From Propionibacteriaceae bacterium UBA6238 (GTDB taxonomy: Bacteria > Actinomycetota > Actinomycetes > Propionibacteriales > Propionibacteriaceae), in assembly GCA_002441465.1 (NCBI GenBank), contig DJWE01000056.1, positions 438-59,734 on the forward strand: 59,297 nt of DNA. Reading direction: 5' to 3'. Positions 44,256 to 52,371 of the stretch are shown piece after piece. A model generated the notes under the pieces. The model was not told the DNA's origin. It was given only the letters and a program-made list of their open reading frames with translations, and searched no databases. The first letter of the stretch is position 1. Every line of letters begins with the position of its first letter. A program made the translations under genes and the position numbers.

Positions 44256-45194
44256 ATGAGCACACTCCGCGTACTCGCCGCCGCGGCCACGGTGGCCACC
44301 CTCGCCCTGCTCGCCGGTTGTTCCGGCGCATCCTCCGCATCTCGCGCCGACTCGGAGCCTGCCGGCGGTGTAGCCGAGGACAGCTCCTACTCCAAGGCGG
44401 ACGGCAACCCCGAAGCAGCCTCGGCTCCGGCCGGTCAGCCTGACACCACGCTCACCCCGAAGCTGGCTCGGACCGCACAGGTGAGCCTGACCGTGACTGA
44501 CGTCGAAGGAGCGGCCGTGAAGCTACGGTCCCTGGCCGCATCGGTGAACGGCCAAGTCACGGCCGAGAATCTGGTCACCGAGACCGACGCGGAGGCGAAG
44601 CAGCGTCTGACCTCGGTGATGGTGATCTCGGTCCCGGCGGAGGCCCTCGACTCCACCCTGGAGCAGCTGAAGTCGATCGGAACCGTGACCAACCGGGTGA
44701 TCTCGTCCGAGGACGTCACCACCCAGGTCGCTGACGTGGACTCGAGGGTGCGCACACTCAACGATTCCATCGCGCGGCTGCGCGAGCTGTGGAGGAAGGC
44801 CGGAAGCGTCCGCGAACTCTCCGAGCTCGAAAGCCAGATCACCGACCGCATCTCGGAGCGCGATTCGTTGGTTGCCCAGCAGCGCGCATTGGCCGGGAGG
44901 GTCGCGAACTCGCCGGTCACGATCAGCCTGACCACTCCCGAACCGCCCAGCGAACTGGAGACGACCGGCTTCCTCGGTGGCCTGCTCGCAGGCTGGAACG
45001 CGCTGGTGGCCAGCAGCCGGGTGCTGATGACGGTGATCGGGGCGGTGCTTCCGTTCGCAGCGGCCGCTGCGATCGTCGTGGTGCCGCTCGCCGTGTGGCG
45101 GCGCCGGGTGCGGGCGCGTACCCGGGACGCGGCAGCTCCGGAAGTCGACGTGACGCCGCCGGCGGCAGCCGACCAGACCGACGCGGGAGCGTGA
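44256..45194 (+). CDS. DUF4349 lipoprotein
   Basis: A 312-residue lipoprotein precursor with lipobox LLAGC (Cys22), a Ser/Ala-rich spacer, the DUF4349 core (RTAQVSLTVTDVEGAAVKLRSLAA...GTVTNRVISSEDVTTQVADVDSRV), a coiled coil at about residues 165-210 and a C-terminal transmembrane helix near 265-285 with a basic inside tail. Anchored at both ends, it spans the envelope. Function is unknown; the group is seen in many Gram-positives. Confidence 0.87.
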   Translation: MSTLRVLAAAATVATLALLAGCSGASSASRADSEPAGGVAEDSSYSKADGNPEAASAPAGQPDTTLTPKLARTAQVSLTVTDVEGAAVKLRSLAASVNGQVTAENLVTETDAEAKQRLTSVMVISVPAEALDSTLEQLKSIGTVTNRVISSEDVTTQVADVDSRVRTLNDSIARLRELWRKAGSVRELSELESQITDRISERDSLVAQQRALAGRVANSPVTISLTTPEPPSELETTGFLGGLLAGWNALVASSRVLMTVIGAVLPFAAAAAIVVVPLAVWRRRVRARTRDAAAPEVDVTPPAAADQTDAGA

Positions 45195-45200
45195 TGGGCA

Positions 45201-45230
45201 GCGTCTGTCCCCCGTCGGGGGGACAGACGC
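45201..45230 (+). terminator. Terminator of the DUF4349 gene
   Basis: A perfect 13-bp stem GCGTCTGTCCCCC / GGGGGACAGACGC with the loop GTCG lies 6 bases after the stop codon. Confidence 0.88.
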
Positions 45231-45351
45231 CGAGGGTGCTCCTTCCGTACCATGAACAATGCAGGGGGGGAGCAGCCGCTCGCTGTTGCGAGGCCTTCGT
45301 GGCCGAGAGCGACTGACCTGAGGATTACCACTTCGCAGCACACGTCATTGG

Positions 45352-45379
45352 GGCGGGCGATCCGATCGGTTCGCCCGCC
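45352..45379 (-). terminator. Terminator of the amylase gene
   Basis: Exact 9-bp arms GGCGGGCGA / TCGCCCGCC around a 10-nt loop that contains the self-complementary CCGATCGG, 15 bases beyond the amylase stop on the minus strand. Confidence 0.7.
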
Positions 45380-45394
45380 TCGAACGTCTCCGAA

Positions 45395-48300
45395 TCACCC
45401 CACCGGCGAGGTGTCGACCAGCCCCGCGTCCACCAGCCGACCGCCCCAATACACACCGAGCGCGACCTCACCGGACGCGATACCCGGCAGCAGGCGGGAT
45501 GTGTCGCGTTCGACCTGCAGGGCGAGCTGACCGGCCAGCTCTGGATGGGTCGCCACGACCGAATCGGGCAAGCCGCGCGGGTCGTAGCGCACCACCGCGG
45601 ACCGACCCCCTGTGATGTCCTCGGCGTCGACGGCCAACTCTCCGGGGGCGCCCCAAGCCAGTCGGAACGTCAGGCGCGACGGATCGACAGGAAGCGCGTC
45701 CGCCGGCCAGGCGATCAGATTCCGGGTGACCCAGGTGCCCCGAACCGAATCGAGGCTCGGCTCGGTGACCGGACGGGTGACCGCCGTCGACACCGCATGC
45801 GTGGCCAGCACGTAGGACACCCGCACGATCATGCCGCCGGAGGGCACCGTGACGGTGACGTTGCCGGAGGGGTAGGACTCGTCCCAGCCCAGGTTGTGCG
45901 CCACCTTGAACTCGTAGCTGCCAGCAGGCAGTTCGCTGGTTGCCCAGGTGTAGGTGCCGTCGCCATCGGGATCCTCCAGCCACGGACGCATGCAGTCGGG
46001 AGTCCAGTCGCCCCCGCAGCCGAGTTCGGAGTTCCAGCTGCCCGGAGCGGTGATGATCGGTCCCTCAACATCGGAGGTCACCCAGTGGGTGCGGTGGTCG
46101 TAGTAGAAGGTCGTCGGGGCGCCGGTGAGCTTCACCGAGATGTTCGAGCCGTTCTTCACGGCGTTGGCGCCGTAGTTCTCGTCCCAGGTCTTGTCGATCG
46201 CTGCCTTGTAGGCGTACGAGCCCGCAGGCAACGTGTAGGTGCCCTTCCAGATCTGGTCCTTGGCGTCGAGGGTCAGCTGCGCCGCCGCGCAGGCCGGGTC
46301 CCAGTCGCCGTCGCAGCCCATCTCGCTGTTCAGATCACCCGGCACGCTGACCGCGGAGGGCTGGGTCACCGGACCCACCGTCCCGGCGTCCCCACCCGAC
46401 GCCTCGGGCGTGCCGACGATCCCGTAGGACGACGACGCGGCGATCCGGCCCGCCGCGTCCTTGACCACGACCCGGTATTCCAGCAGCGTGCCGGCCGGAT
46501 AGCCCGACACATCGTGGAACACCCGGTACGGGGCGCTGTCGTCGGTGCCCAGTCGCTGCCAGGCGGAGGTGCCGATCGGACGGAACCAGAAGCTCGCCTG
46601 GGCGAACTCATCCGTGTTCAGCTCGGCGGAGATCTCGGCGCGTCCGCCGACCACCCCGCCCGGAGCAGGCGCGGTCACGGTGACCGCAAGGGGCCGGCGG
46701 CTGATGTCGAGGTGACTGTCAGTCTTGTAGACGACCGCGGACAATGCCGGCACGGTGAGCGTGATCCGCGCGTCGCGGGCGGTGCGCAGCGAGCCTCGGG
46801 CGCCGTACAACGCGGTGAAGCGGGCGTGCGCGTTGAACGTGGCGAAGGTTGCCGTCTTCGCTGTGGTGGCGTTGTTCAGCGCCACCACGTACTCGGCGCC
46901 GGTCTTGCGGTCGACCCGGGAGAACGCGTAGATGCCGGCTTTGGCGGAGGCGTAGCGGTGCACCTGGGCGCCATCGGAGAGTGCGGGGTTGGCTGCTCGC
47001 AGCCTGGCCAGTCCGCGGATGGACCGATACAGGGGCGCGGAGGTGTCGAAGCGGTCCTTCGAGCCCGAACTGCCGCCCAGCACGTCCTCGGACGCGTACT
47101 GGGCCGTCTGCGTCGCGAACATGTCTTGGCGGGCGTCCTTGTCGCCACCGGCGCCGATGAACCCCTGCTCGTCGCCGTAATAGGTGATCGGCTGACCACG
47201 GGTGAGATACATCAGGGCGTCCGCCAGTTGCACCCGCTTGAGCAGGTCGGCGTCGTCGCTGATCCCTCCGGACCGGAGCAAGTAGCTCAACCGGCCCATG
47301 TCGTGGTTTCCGAGGAAGGTAGGCAGCTGGTACGCGTTCGAGTCCGCATCGGTGTAATAGTCGTCGTCGGCGTAGAGATCGCGCAATCCGGTGGTCGCCT
47401 TGCCGAGGGCGAACGCCTGCGCCTGCGCCTGGAAGCCGAAGTCGAGCGTCGCCGGCAGCGCAGCCGAGGTCGTGTAGGTGCTCATGAATGACGGGCGGGC
47501 GTCGTAGACCTCGCCGAACATGAAGAAGTCCGGGTTGCCGATCCGCTTCGCCTCTGCCTGCATGGCTGGGGCGAACTTCTGCCAGAACGGGATGTCGACA
47601 TGCTTGACCGTGTCGATCCGGAAGCCGTCGATGCCGAAGTCGACCCAGGCCTTGTAGACGTCGATCATGCCGTCGACGACCTCGGGATTCTCGGTGAACA
47701 GGTCGTCGAGGCCCACAAAGTCGCCGTACTCGCTGGACTCACCGGCGAAGGTCGAATCACCGCGGTTGTGATACAGGGTCGGATCGTTCAGCCACGCCGG
47801 GGTTTTCGCGGTGGCGTCGGAGGGGTCGTCGAACACCGGGTGGTAGGGGAAGGACGTGTTCAGGTCCAGCGCCGGGAAGTCCGGGGAACCCGCGAGCGTT
47901 GCCGGGTCGAACTCATTGCCGTCGGCGTCGGTGTAGGGCCGTTCGCTGGTCGGAATGTAGGTGTAGGTCTTCTCCGCGTAGTCGATCACGTCGGCGGTGT
48001 GGTTGGTGATGATGTCGAAGAACACCTTCATGCCCTTCGCGTGAGCGGCCCTGATCAACTGCTTCATGTCGGCGTTGGTGCCCAAGTGCGGGTCGATCGT
48101 GGTGAAGTCAGTGATCCAGTAGCCGTGGTAGCCAGCGCTCTCGTTGCCGGCGGAGCCCTGCACGGGCTTGTTCGTGAACGAGGGCGTCAGCCAGATTGCG
48201 GTGGTGCCCAGTCCCTTGATGTAGTCGAGCTTGCCGATCACCCCTTTCAGGTCGCCACCGTGGTAGAAGCCCTTGTCAGCGGGGTCGAAGCCGGTGTCGA

Positions 48301-48841
48301 GCCGGCCGCCGGTGAGGCCACCGCTGTCGTTGGAGGGGTCGCCGTTGGCGAACCGGTCGGCCATCAGGAAGTAGTACCGCTCTGCGGTGAGCGGTTGGCG
48401 CAGCGAATTCTGGGCAAGCTTGCGGTCCGCCGGGGTGGTGGCGCCGCCCAGACTCAGTGGTTGGACGCCGATCCGGTGGCTGTCGGCGTCGAAGCTGAAC
48501 TCGAGGTCGGCGGCCCCGACCAGATTCAGCGGAATGTTGGCTCCGCCGGCGAGGCCACCGGCGCCATAGTTGACCGTCCAGCTGTCGTTGAGGGCAACCT
48601 TGAACTCCCAGCTGCCGGCCGGGACGCGGAACCTCGCCTGCCAGGTGCTGGTTCCCGGCAGCGGGCTGAGGTGGGTGGCCGCGCAGTCGGGCTGCCAGTC
48701 GGCGGAGCAGCCGAGCTCGCTCTGCAGGGAGCCGGCAATGGTGACAGCGGTGGTCTCGGCGTGGGCGGGCGTCGCGCCACCGACCAGGAAGCCGGACGTG
48801 AGGACTGCGGCGAGCAGGAGAGTGAGCAAGGGACGACGCAT
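45395..48841 (-). CDS. Secreted GH13 alpha-amylase with three X25-type modules and a pullulanase-like C-terminal domain
   Basis: The 1148-residue exported enzyme starts with a Sec signal peptide (cut near TPAHA). Order: X25-type module at about 32-135; GH13 catalytic domain about 150-640 with DIITNHTAD, GFRIDTVKH (nucleophile Asp near 409), FMFGEVYD (Glu near 444) and FLGNHDMGR (Asp near 514); a beta-sandwich about 680-800; two more X25-type modules about 830-925 and 928-1020 (LNSEMGCDGDWDPAC and WNSELGCGGDWTPDC); and a C-terminal domain like the pullulanase N2 domain. The frame stops where actinobacterial bifunctional enzymes continue into a pullulanase catalytic domain. It hydrolyses starch-type glucans outside the cell. 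AAGGAG precedes ATG 48841. Confidence 0.93.
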   Translation of the reverse strand: MRRPLLTLLLAAVLTSGFLVGGATPAHAETTAVTIAGSLQSELGCSADWQPDCAATHLSPLPGTSTWQARFRVPAGSWEFKVALNDSWTVNYGAGGLAGGANIPLNLVGAADLEFSFDADSHRIGVQPLSLGGATTPADRKLAQNSLRQPLTAERYYFLMADRFANGDPSNDSGGLTGGRLDTGFDPADKGFYHGGDLKGVIGKLDYIKGLGTTAIWLTPSFTNKPVQGSAGNESAGYHGYWITDFTTIDPHLGTNADMKQLIRAAHAKGMKVFFDIITNHTADVIDYAEKTYTYIPTSERPYTDADGNEFDPATLAGSPDFPALDLNTSFPYHPVFDDPSDATAKTPAWLNDPTLYHNRGDSTFAGESSEYGDFVGLDDLFTENPEVVDGMIDVYKAWVDFGIDGFRIDTVKHVDIPFWQKFAPAMQAEAKRIGNPDFFMFGEVYDARPSFMSTYTTSAALPATLDFGFQAQAQAFALGKATTGLRDLYADDDYYTDADSNAYQLPTFLGNHDMGRLSYLLRSGGISDDADLLKRVQLADALMYLTRGQPITYYGDEQGFIGAGGDKDARQDMFATQTAQYASEDVLGGSSGSKDRFDTSAPLYRSIRGLARLRAANPALSDGAQVHRYASAKAGIYAFSRVDRKTGAEYVVALNNATTAKTATFATFNAHARFTALYGARGSLRTARDARITLTVPALSAVVYKTDSHLDISRRPLAVTVTAPAPGGVVGGRAEISAELNTDEFAQASFWFRPIGTSAWQRLGTDDSAPYRVFHDVSGYPAGTLLEYRVVVKDAAGRIAASSSYGIVGTPEASGGDAGTVGPVTQPSAVSVPGDLNSEMGCDGDWDPACAAAQLTLDAKDQIWKGTYTLPAGSYAYKAAIDKTWDENYGANAVKNGSNISVKLTGAPTTFYYDHRTHWVTSDVEGPIITAPGSWNSELGCGGDWTPDCMRPWLEDPDGDGTYTWATSELPAGSYEFKVAHNLGWDESYPSGNVTVTVPSGGMIVRVSYVLATHAVSTAVTRPVTEPSLDSVRGTWVTRNLIAWPADALPVDPSRLTFRLAWGAPGELAVDAEDITGGRSAVVRYDPRGLPDSVVATHPELAGQLALQVERDTSRLLPGIASGEVALGVYWGGRLVDAGLVDTSPVG

Positions 48842-48956
48842 TCGAAGGCTCCTTCGCGATCGAAGCGGTGGCGGCCGCTACGGGGGTGATCCGGGCAGAC
48901 TAGTCCGCGGCTCCGACATCGGAAAGGGCTCGGGCTCGGCTGTCGGCGCGAACCGT

Positions 48957-48962
48957 TATGGT
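48957..48962 (+). promoter_or_regulatory. -10 box of the APC permease gene (leaderless)
   Basis: TATGGT ends 6 bases before GTG 48969 with no ribosome site. The promoter lies in the 127-bp divergent gap with the amylase gene. Confidence 0.5.
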
Positions 48963-48968
48963 GACGCG

Positions 48969-50237
48969 GTGCACAAGCTCACCGTGGCGCAGGGGACGGC
49001 GCTCAGCGCCGGCGCTGTCCTGGGCGCGGGCGTGATCGCCCTGCCCGCGGTTGCCGCCGCGCAGGCCGGTCCGGCGTCCCTGGTGGCCTGGCTGGCCCTG
49101 GTGTTGCTGTCGGCACCGCTCGCATGGGTCTTCGGCCAGCTCGGCGCACGCTTCCCCGACGGAGGTGGGGTGTCCGGCTACGTCCGGCGAGCCTTCGGTA
49201 CGCGGGCGGCGGACTCGGTGGGCTGGATCTTCTACTTCGCCGTGCCGCTCGGCGCCCCGGCCGCATGTTCCTTCGCCGGCGGCTACGTGGCCGACGCGGT
49301 GGGTGGCGGGCGGCTGACCAGCATGGCCACCTTCGTCGGCATCGTGGGCGTCGTGTTCGTGCTGAACTGGCTGGGTTTGCACGTGTCCGGACGGGTGCAG
49401 CTGGTCCTTTCTGCGACCTTGGCGGTGTTGTTGCTGATCACCGTCGGTGCGGCGCTTCCCCATGCGGACCTGGCCAATCTGTCCCCATTCGCTCCGGCCG
49501 GTTGGGGAGCGGTCGGTTCGGCTGCCGCTCTGTTGGTATGGGCGTTCGCGGGCTGGGAGGCGGTGTCGTCGCTGTCGCCCGACTACGCCGATCCGCGACG
49601 CGACGTCCCCCGTGCCACCATGCTCGCCGTGGTCGTGGTCGGCGTGCTCTATCTGTCGATCGCCTGGGCCAGCGTGGTGGTGCTCGGCCCGTCCCTCGCC
49701 ACGAGCCAGGCGCCACTGGCCGATCTGCTCGCCGCAGGCTTCGGGCAGGCCGCCCGTCCGGTGATTGCGGTGGTTGCCGTCCTGCTCACGCTCGGCACGG
49801 TGAACGCCTACATCGCCGGTGCGGCTCGGTTGGGGGCCGCTCTTGCCCGTGAAGGCGCGCTTCCTCATCGCTTGTTCGGCTCCGTGCGGCGGTCGCTGGT
49901 GTTCGTGGTCGCTGCGGCGGGGCTGGCTGAGCTGGTGCCGATCGAGTTGCACACCTTGATGCTGCTGGTCACCGGGGGACTCACCCTGGTCTACGTGCTG
50001 GGCACGGCTGCCGCCGTGCGGCTGCTGCCGGGCCGGGCAGAGCGGGCAGCCGCGGGCATCGCCCTGGTCAGCGTGAGCATCCTGCTCTGGCTGACCGGTT
50101 GGCCCGCTCTGCTCGGCCTCGGCGTGGCCATCGGAGCCGTGGCCTACCGGGCGTGGGCCGACCGGGCCCGGTCAGCCCGAGCGGTCGGTGCTGCCGCGAG
50201 GCCATCCGCTGCAGAGGAGTCCTCGCCCGAGGATTGA
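48969..50237 (+). CDS. APC-superfamily amino acid permease
   Basis: A 422-residue integral membrane protein with about 12 hydrophobic segments. The APC signature is at the start: GTALSAGAVLGAGVIALPAVAAAQAGPAS, with the unwound helix-1 glycine motif, and FAGWEAVSSLSPDYADPRRDVPRA in the middle. Substrate is probably an amino acid or related amine; it cannot be fixed from sequence. The gene lies 55 bases before the pseudouridine genes, but they have their own promoter candidate, so a shared role is uncertain. Confidence 0.87.
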   Translation: MHKLTVAQGTALSAGAVLGAGVIALPAVAAAQAGPASLVAWLALVLLSAPLAWVFGQLGARFPDGGGVSGYVRRAFGTRAADSVGWIFYFAVPLGAPAACSFAGGYVADAVGGGRLTSMATFVGIVGVVFVLNWLGLHVSGRVQLVLSATLAVLLLITVGAALPHADLANLSPFAPAGWGAVGSAAALLVWAFAGWEAVSSLSPDYADPRRDVPRATMLAVVVVGVLYLSIAWASVVVLGPSLATSQAPLADLLAAGFGQAARPVIAVVAVLLTLGTVNAYIAGAARLGAALAREGALPHRLFGSVRRSLVFVVAAAGLAELVPIELHTLMLLVTGGLTLVYVLGTAAAVRLLPGRAERAAAGIALVSVSILLWLTGWPALLGLGVAIGAVAYRAWADRARSARAVGAAARPSAAEESSPED

Positions 50238-50254
50238 CGCGACCACGCCGGAGT

Positions 50255-50284
50255 CTTGCTAAGAGAAGCAAGGTGCGCTAAGAA
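50255..50284 (+). promoter_or_regulatory. psuKG promoter with inverted repeat over the -35
   Basis: -35 TTGCTA (50256-50261) and -10 TAAGAA (50279-50284) are 17 bases apart. ATG 50293 follows the -10 by 8 bases. The inverted repeat CTTGCT-AAGAGA-AGCAAG (50255-50272) covers the -35. It could be an operator, possibly bound by the helix-turn-helix of the kinase it precedes (inference). Confidence 0.5.
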
Positions 50285-50292
50285 TTCTCAAC

Positions 50293-51417
50293 ATGACGTT
50301 GAGTCCGCGCGAACGCGAGATCTTGGCGTTGCTACGGGCCCAGCCGATGCTCGACGCAGCTGGACTGGCCCGAAGCCTCGGCACCAGCAAAGGCGCGATC
50401 GCAGTCGCGTTGTCCTCGCTCGGCCAGAAGGGCGAGATCATCGGACGCGGCTACGTCCTGCGCGGCGAACCGTGGGCCGTCGTGGTCGGGGGCGCGGCCT
50501 GGGACGTCAAGGCGCGCAGCCTCGGCGAGGCCCGGCTGCATACCTCGAACCCGAGCGTGGTCAGCCGGACTCCCGGCGGCGTCGGTCGGAACATCGCCGA
50601 AGGCATCGCCCGCCTGGGCGGACGCGTGCACCTGATCGCTGCCGTCGGGGCGGACGCGGCGGGCAGGGAACTGCTGACCTGCACGGTCGAAGCCGGCGTC
50701 TACGTCGACCAGGTCGTGACCAGCCCGCACCCGACGGGGAGCTATCTGGCAGCGCTCGACGCGGACGGCGAACTGGTGATCGGACTCTCCGATTTCGCGG
50801 CCACCGACGCGATGGACGTCGCAGGGGTGAGCCGTGCCCGCGAACTCCTCGGGCGTTGCGACGTCATGGTCGTGGACGGCAACATTCCCGTGCCAGTGGC
50901 CGCCTGGGTGCTTGATGTGGCTGCGACGAGCGGCGTCCGAGCGGTGCTGGAGCCGGTCAGCGTCGCGAAGGCCGCCCGGATCGCCCCCCTGCTGACGCCC
51001 GAACGTCCGATCTTCGCCGCAACCCCGAACGTGGACGAGCTGGGCGCGCTGGTCGGCCACCCGGTCGCGGACACGATCCCCGAGATCACCGCGGCCGCCG
51101 AGGAGTTGCGGCAGCGGGGGGTCGCCCATGTCTGGGTGAGCCGCGGTGCTGCGGGCAGCCTCCTGATCGGCGACGGACAGGCAATGCCGATTTCCGCGAT
51201 CCCGGCGCACGTCACCGATGTGACGGGGGCCGGGGATGCCATGACTGCCGGCTTCGTGCACGGGCTGCTCGCCGGCGAGGAGCCAGCCATCGCCGCCGCG
51301 CACGGCCACCTGGCGGCAGCACTCACCGTGGCCAGCGGCCACACCGTCAGACCTGACCTGGGTGTCGCCTTCGCGGCGGCCCTGGCCGAGATCCACACCG
51401 AAGGAGCCAGATCATGA
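50293..51417 (+). CDS. psuK: Pseudouridine kinase with N-terminal winged helix
   Basis: The 374-residue protein has a winged helix-turn-helix at residues 1-60 (LSPREREILALLRAQPMLDAAGLARSLGTSKGAI) fused to a PfkB sugar kinase. The kinase motifs are GGVGRNIAEGIARLGG and the C-terminal DVTGAGDAMTAGFVHGLL with catalytic Asp. With the adjacent PsuG it would phosphorylate pseudouridine to the 5'-phosphate for breakdown. The same fusion exists in E. coli YeiI/PsuK-type proteins, so it is not new, but it suggests self-regulation. It overlaps psuG by 4 bases. Confidence 0.88.
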   Translation: MTLSPREREILALLRAQPMLDAAGLARSLGTSKGAIAVALSSLGQKGEIIGRGYVLRGEPWAVVVGGAAWDVKARSLGEARLHTSNPSVVSRTPGGVGRNIAEGIARLGGRVHLIAAVGADAAGRELLTCTVEAGVYVDQVVTSPHPTGSYLAALDADGELVIGLSDFAATDAMDVAGVSRARELLGRCDVMVVDGNIPVPVAAWVLDVAATSGVRAVLEPVSVAKAARIAPLLTPERPIFAATPNVDELGALVGHPVADTIPEITAAAEELRQRGVAHVWVSRGAAGSLLIGDGQAMPISAIPAHVTDVTGAGDAMTAGFVHGLLAGEEPAIAAAHGHLAAALTVASGHTVRPDLGVAFAAALAEIHTEGARS

Positions 51418-52334
51418 CCGAACCGCACCCGATGCTCGCCGTCGCCGAGGAGGTCCGGGAGGCGCTGTCCTCGGGCCGGCCGGTGGTCGCTTTGGAGTCG
51501 ACGATCATCAGCCACGGCATGCCGTATCCGAAGAACGTGCAGACCGCCCGCGAGGTGGAGCAGATCGTCCGCGACGGCGGCGCGGTTCCGGCCACGGTCG
51601 CGGTGCTGCACGGCGTGCCGCGCATCGGCCTCGACGACGCCCAGCTCGATCTGCTCGGCTCGGACGACCAGGTGCGCAAGGTGAGCATCCGCGACCTGCC
51701 CTACGTCATTGCGCGCGCCGAGCACGGCGCGACCACGGTCGCGGCGACGATGCGGCTCGCGGCGCTGGCCGGGATCCGGGTGTTCGTCACCGGTGGCCTG
51801 GGCGGCGTCCACCGCGGCGCCGAACGCTCGATGGACATCTCGGCCGATCTCACCGAGTTGAGCCTGACCGACGTCGCCGTGGTCAGTGCGGGCGTGAAGT
51901 CGTTGCTCGACATCGGACGGACGCTGGAGGTCCTGGAGACGCTCGGGGTGCCGGTGATCACGATCGGATCCGACGACTTCCCGTCCTTCTATTCGCGATC
52001 GAGCGGACACCCGACCCCGCTGCGGATGGAACGGGCGAGCGAAGTGGCGCGAGCGATGCACGCCAAGTGGGATCTCGGTCTCGCCGGCGGCATGGTGATC
52101 GCGAACCCGATCCCCGTGGCGGACGAGATCCCCGAGGCCGAGATCGGTGCCCTGATCGCGACCGCGGTCGCCGAGGCCGACGAGAAGGGCATCCTCGGTG
52201 CGGCGATCACGCCCTACCTGCTCGGCCGGATCGTGGAGCTGTCCGGTGGGGAATCGTTGCGCGCCAACATCGCCTTGGTGAAGAACAACGCACGGCTGGG
52301 CGCGCGAATCGCCGTGGAGTACGCCGGACGCTGA
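51414..52334 (+). CDS. psuG: Pseudouridine-5'-phosphate glycosidase
   Basis: PsuG splits the C-C bond of pseudouridine 5'-phosphate to uracil and ribose 5-phosphate. The 306 residues show VALESTIISHGMPYPKN with Glu28, VRKVSIRDLPY with Lys89, and SAGVKSLLDIGRTLE with the Schiff-base Lys161, then GFPV-type substrate residues DDFPSFYSRSSG and GGMVIANPIP. Translationally coupled to psuK through ATGA. A bidirectional terminator follows. Confidence 0.95.
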   Translation: MTEPHPMLAVAEEVREALSSGRPVVALESTIISHGMPYPKNVQTAREVEQIVRDGGAVPATVAVLHGVPRIGLDDAQLDLLGSDDQVRKVSIRDLPYVIARAEHGATTVAATMRLAALAGIRVFVTGGLGGVHRGAERSMDISADLTELSLTDVAVVSAGVKSLLDIGRTLEVLETLGVPVITIGSDDFPSFYSRSSGHPTPLRMERASEVARAMHAKWDLGLAGGMVIANPIPVADEIPEAEIGALIATAVAEADEKGILGAAITPYLLGRIVELSGGESLRANIALVKNNARLGARIAVEYAGR

Positions 52335-52337
52335 CCT

Positions 52338-52362
52338 CCGCCGAGCGCAACCCGCTCGGCGG
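52338..52362. terminator. Bidirectional terminator between psuG and the UPF0182 gene
   Basis: Perfect 10-bp stem CCGCCGAGCG / CGCTCGGCGG with the loop CAACC, placed 3 bases after psuG and 9 bases from the convergent UPF0182 stop. Confidence 0.85.
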
Positions 52363-52371
52363 CTGGACGGC

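Noticed and set aside
45545..47491. Long plus-strand frame (about 650 codons) opposite the amylase gene
   Set aside because: Antisense shadow of the GH13 catalytic region; composition is Gly/Val/Arg-rich with no recognisable domain.
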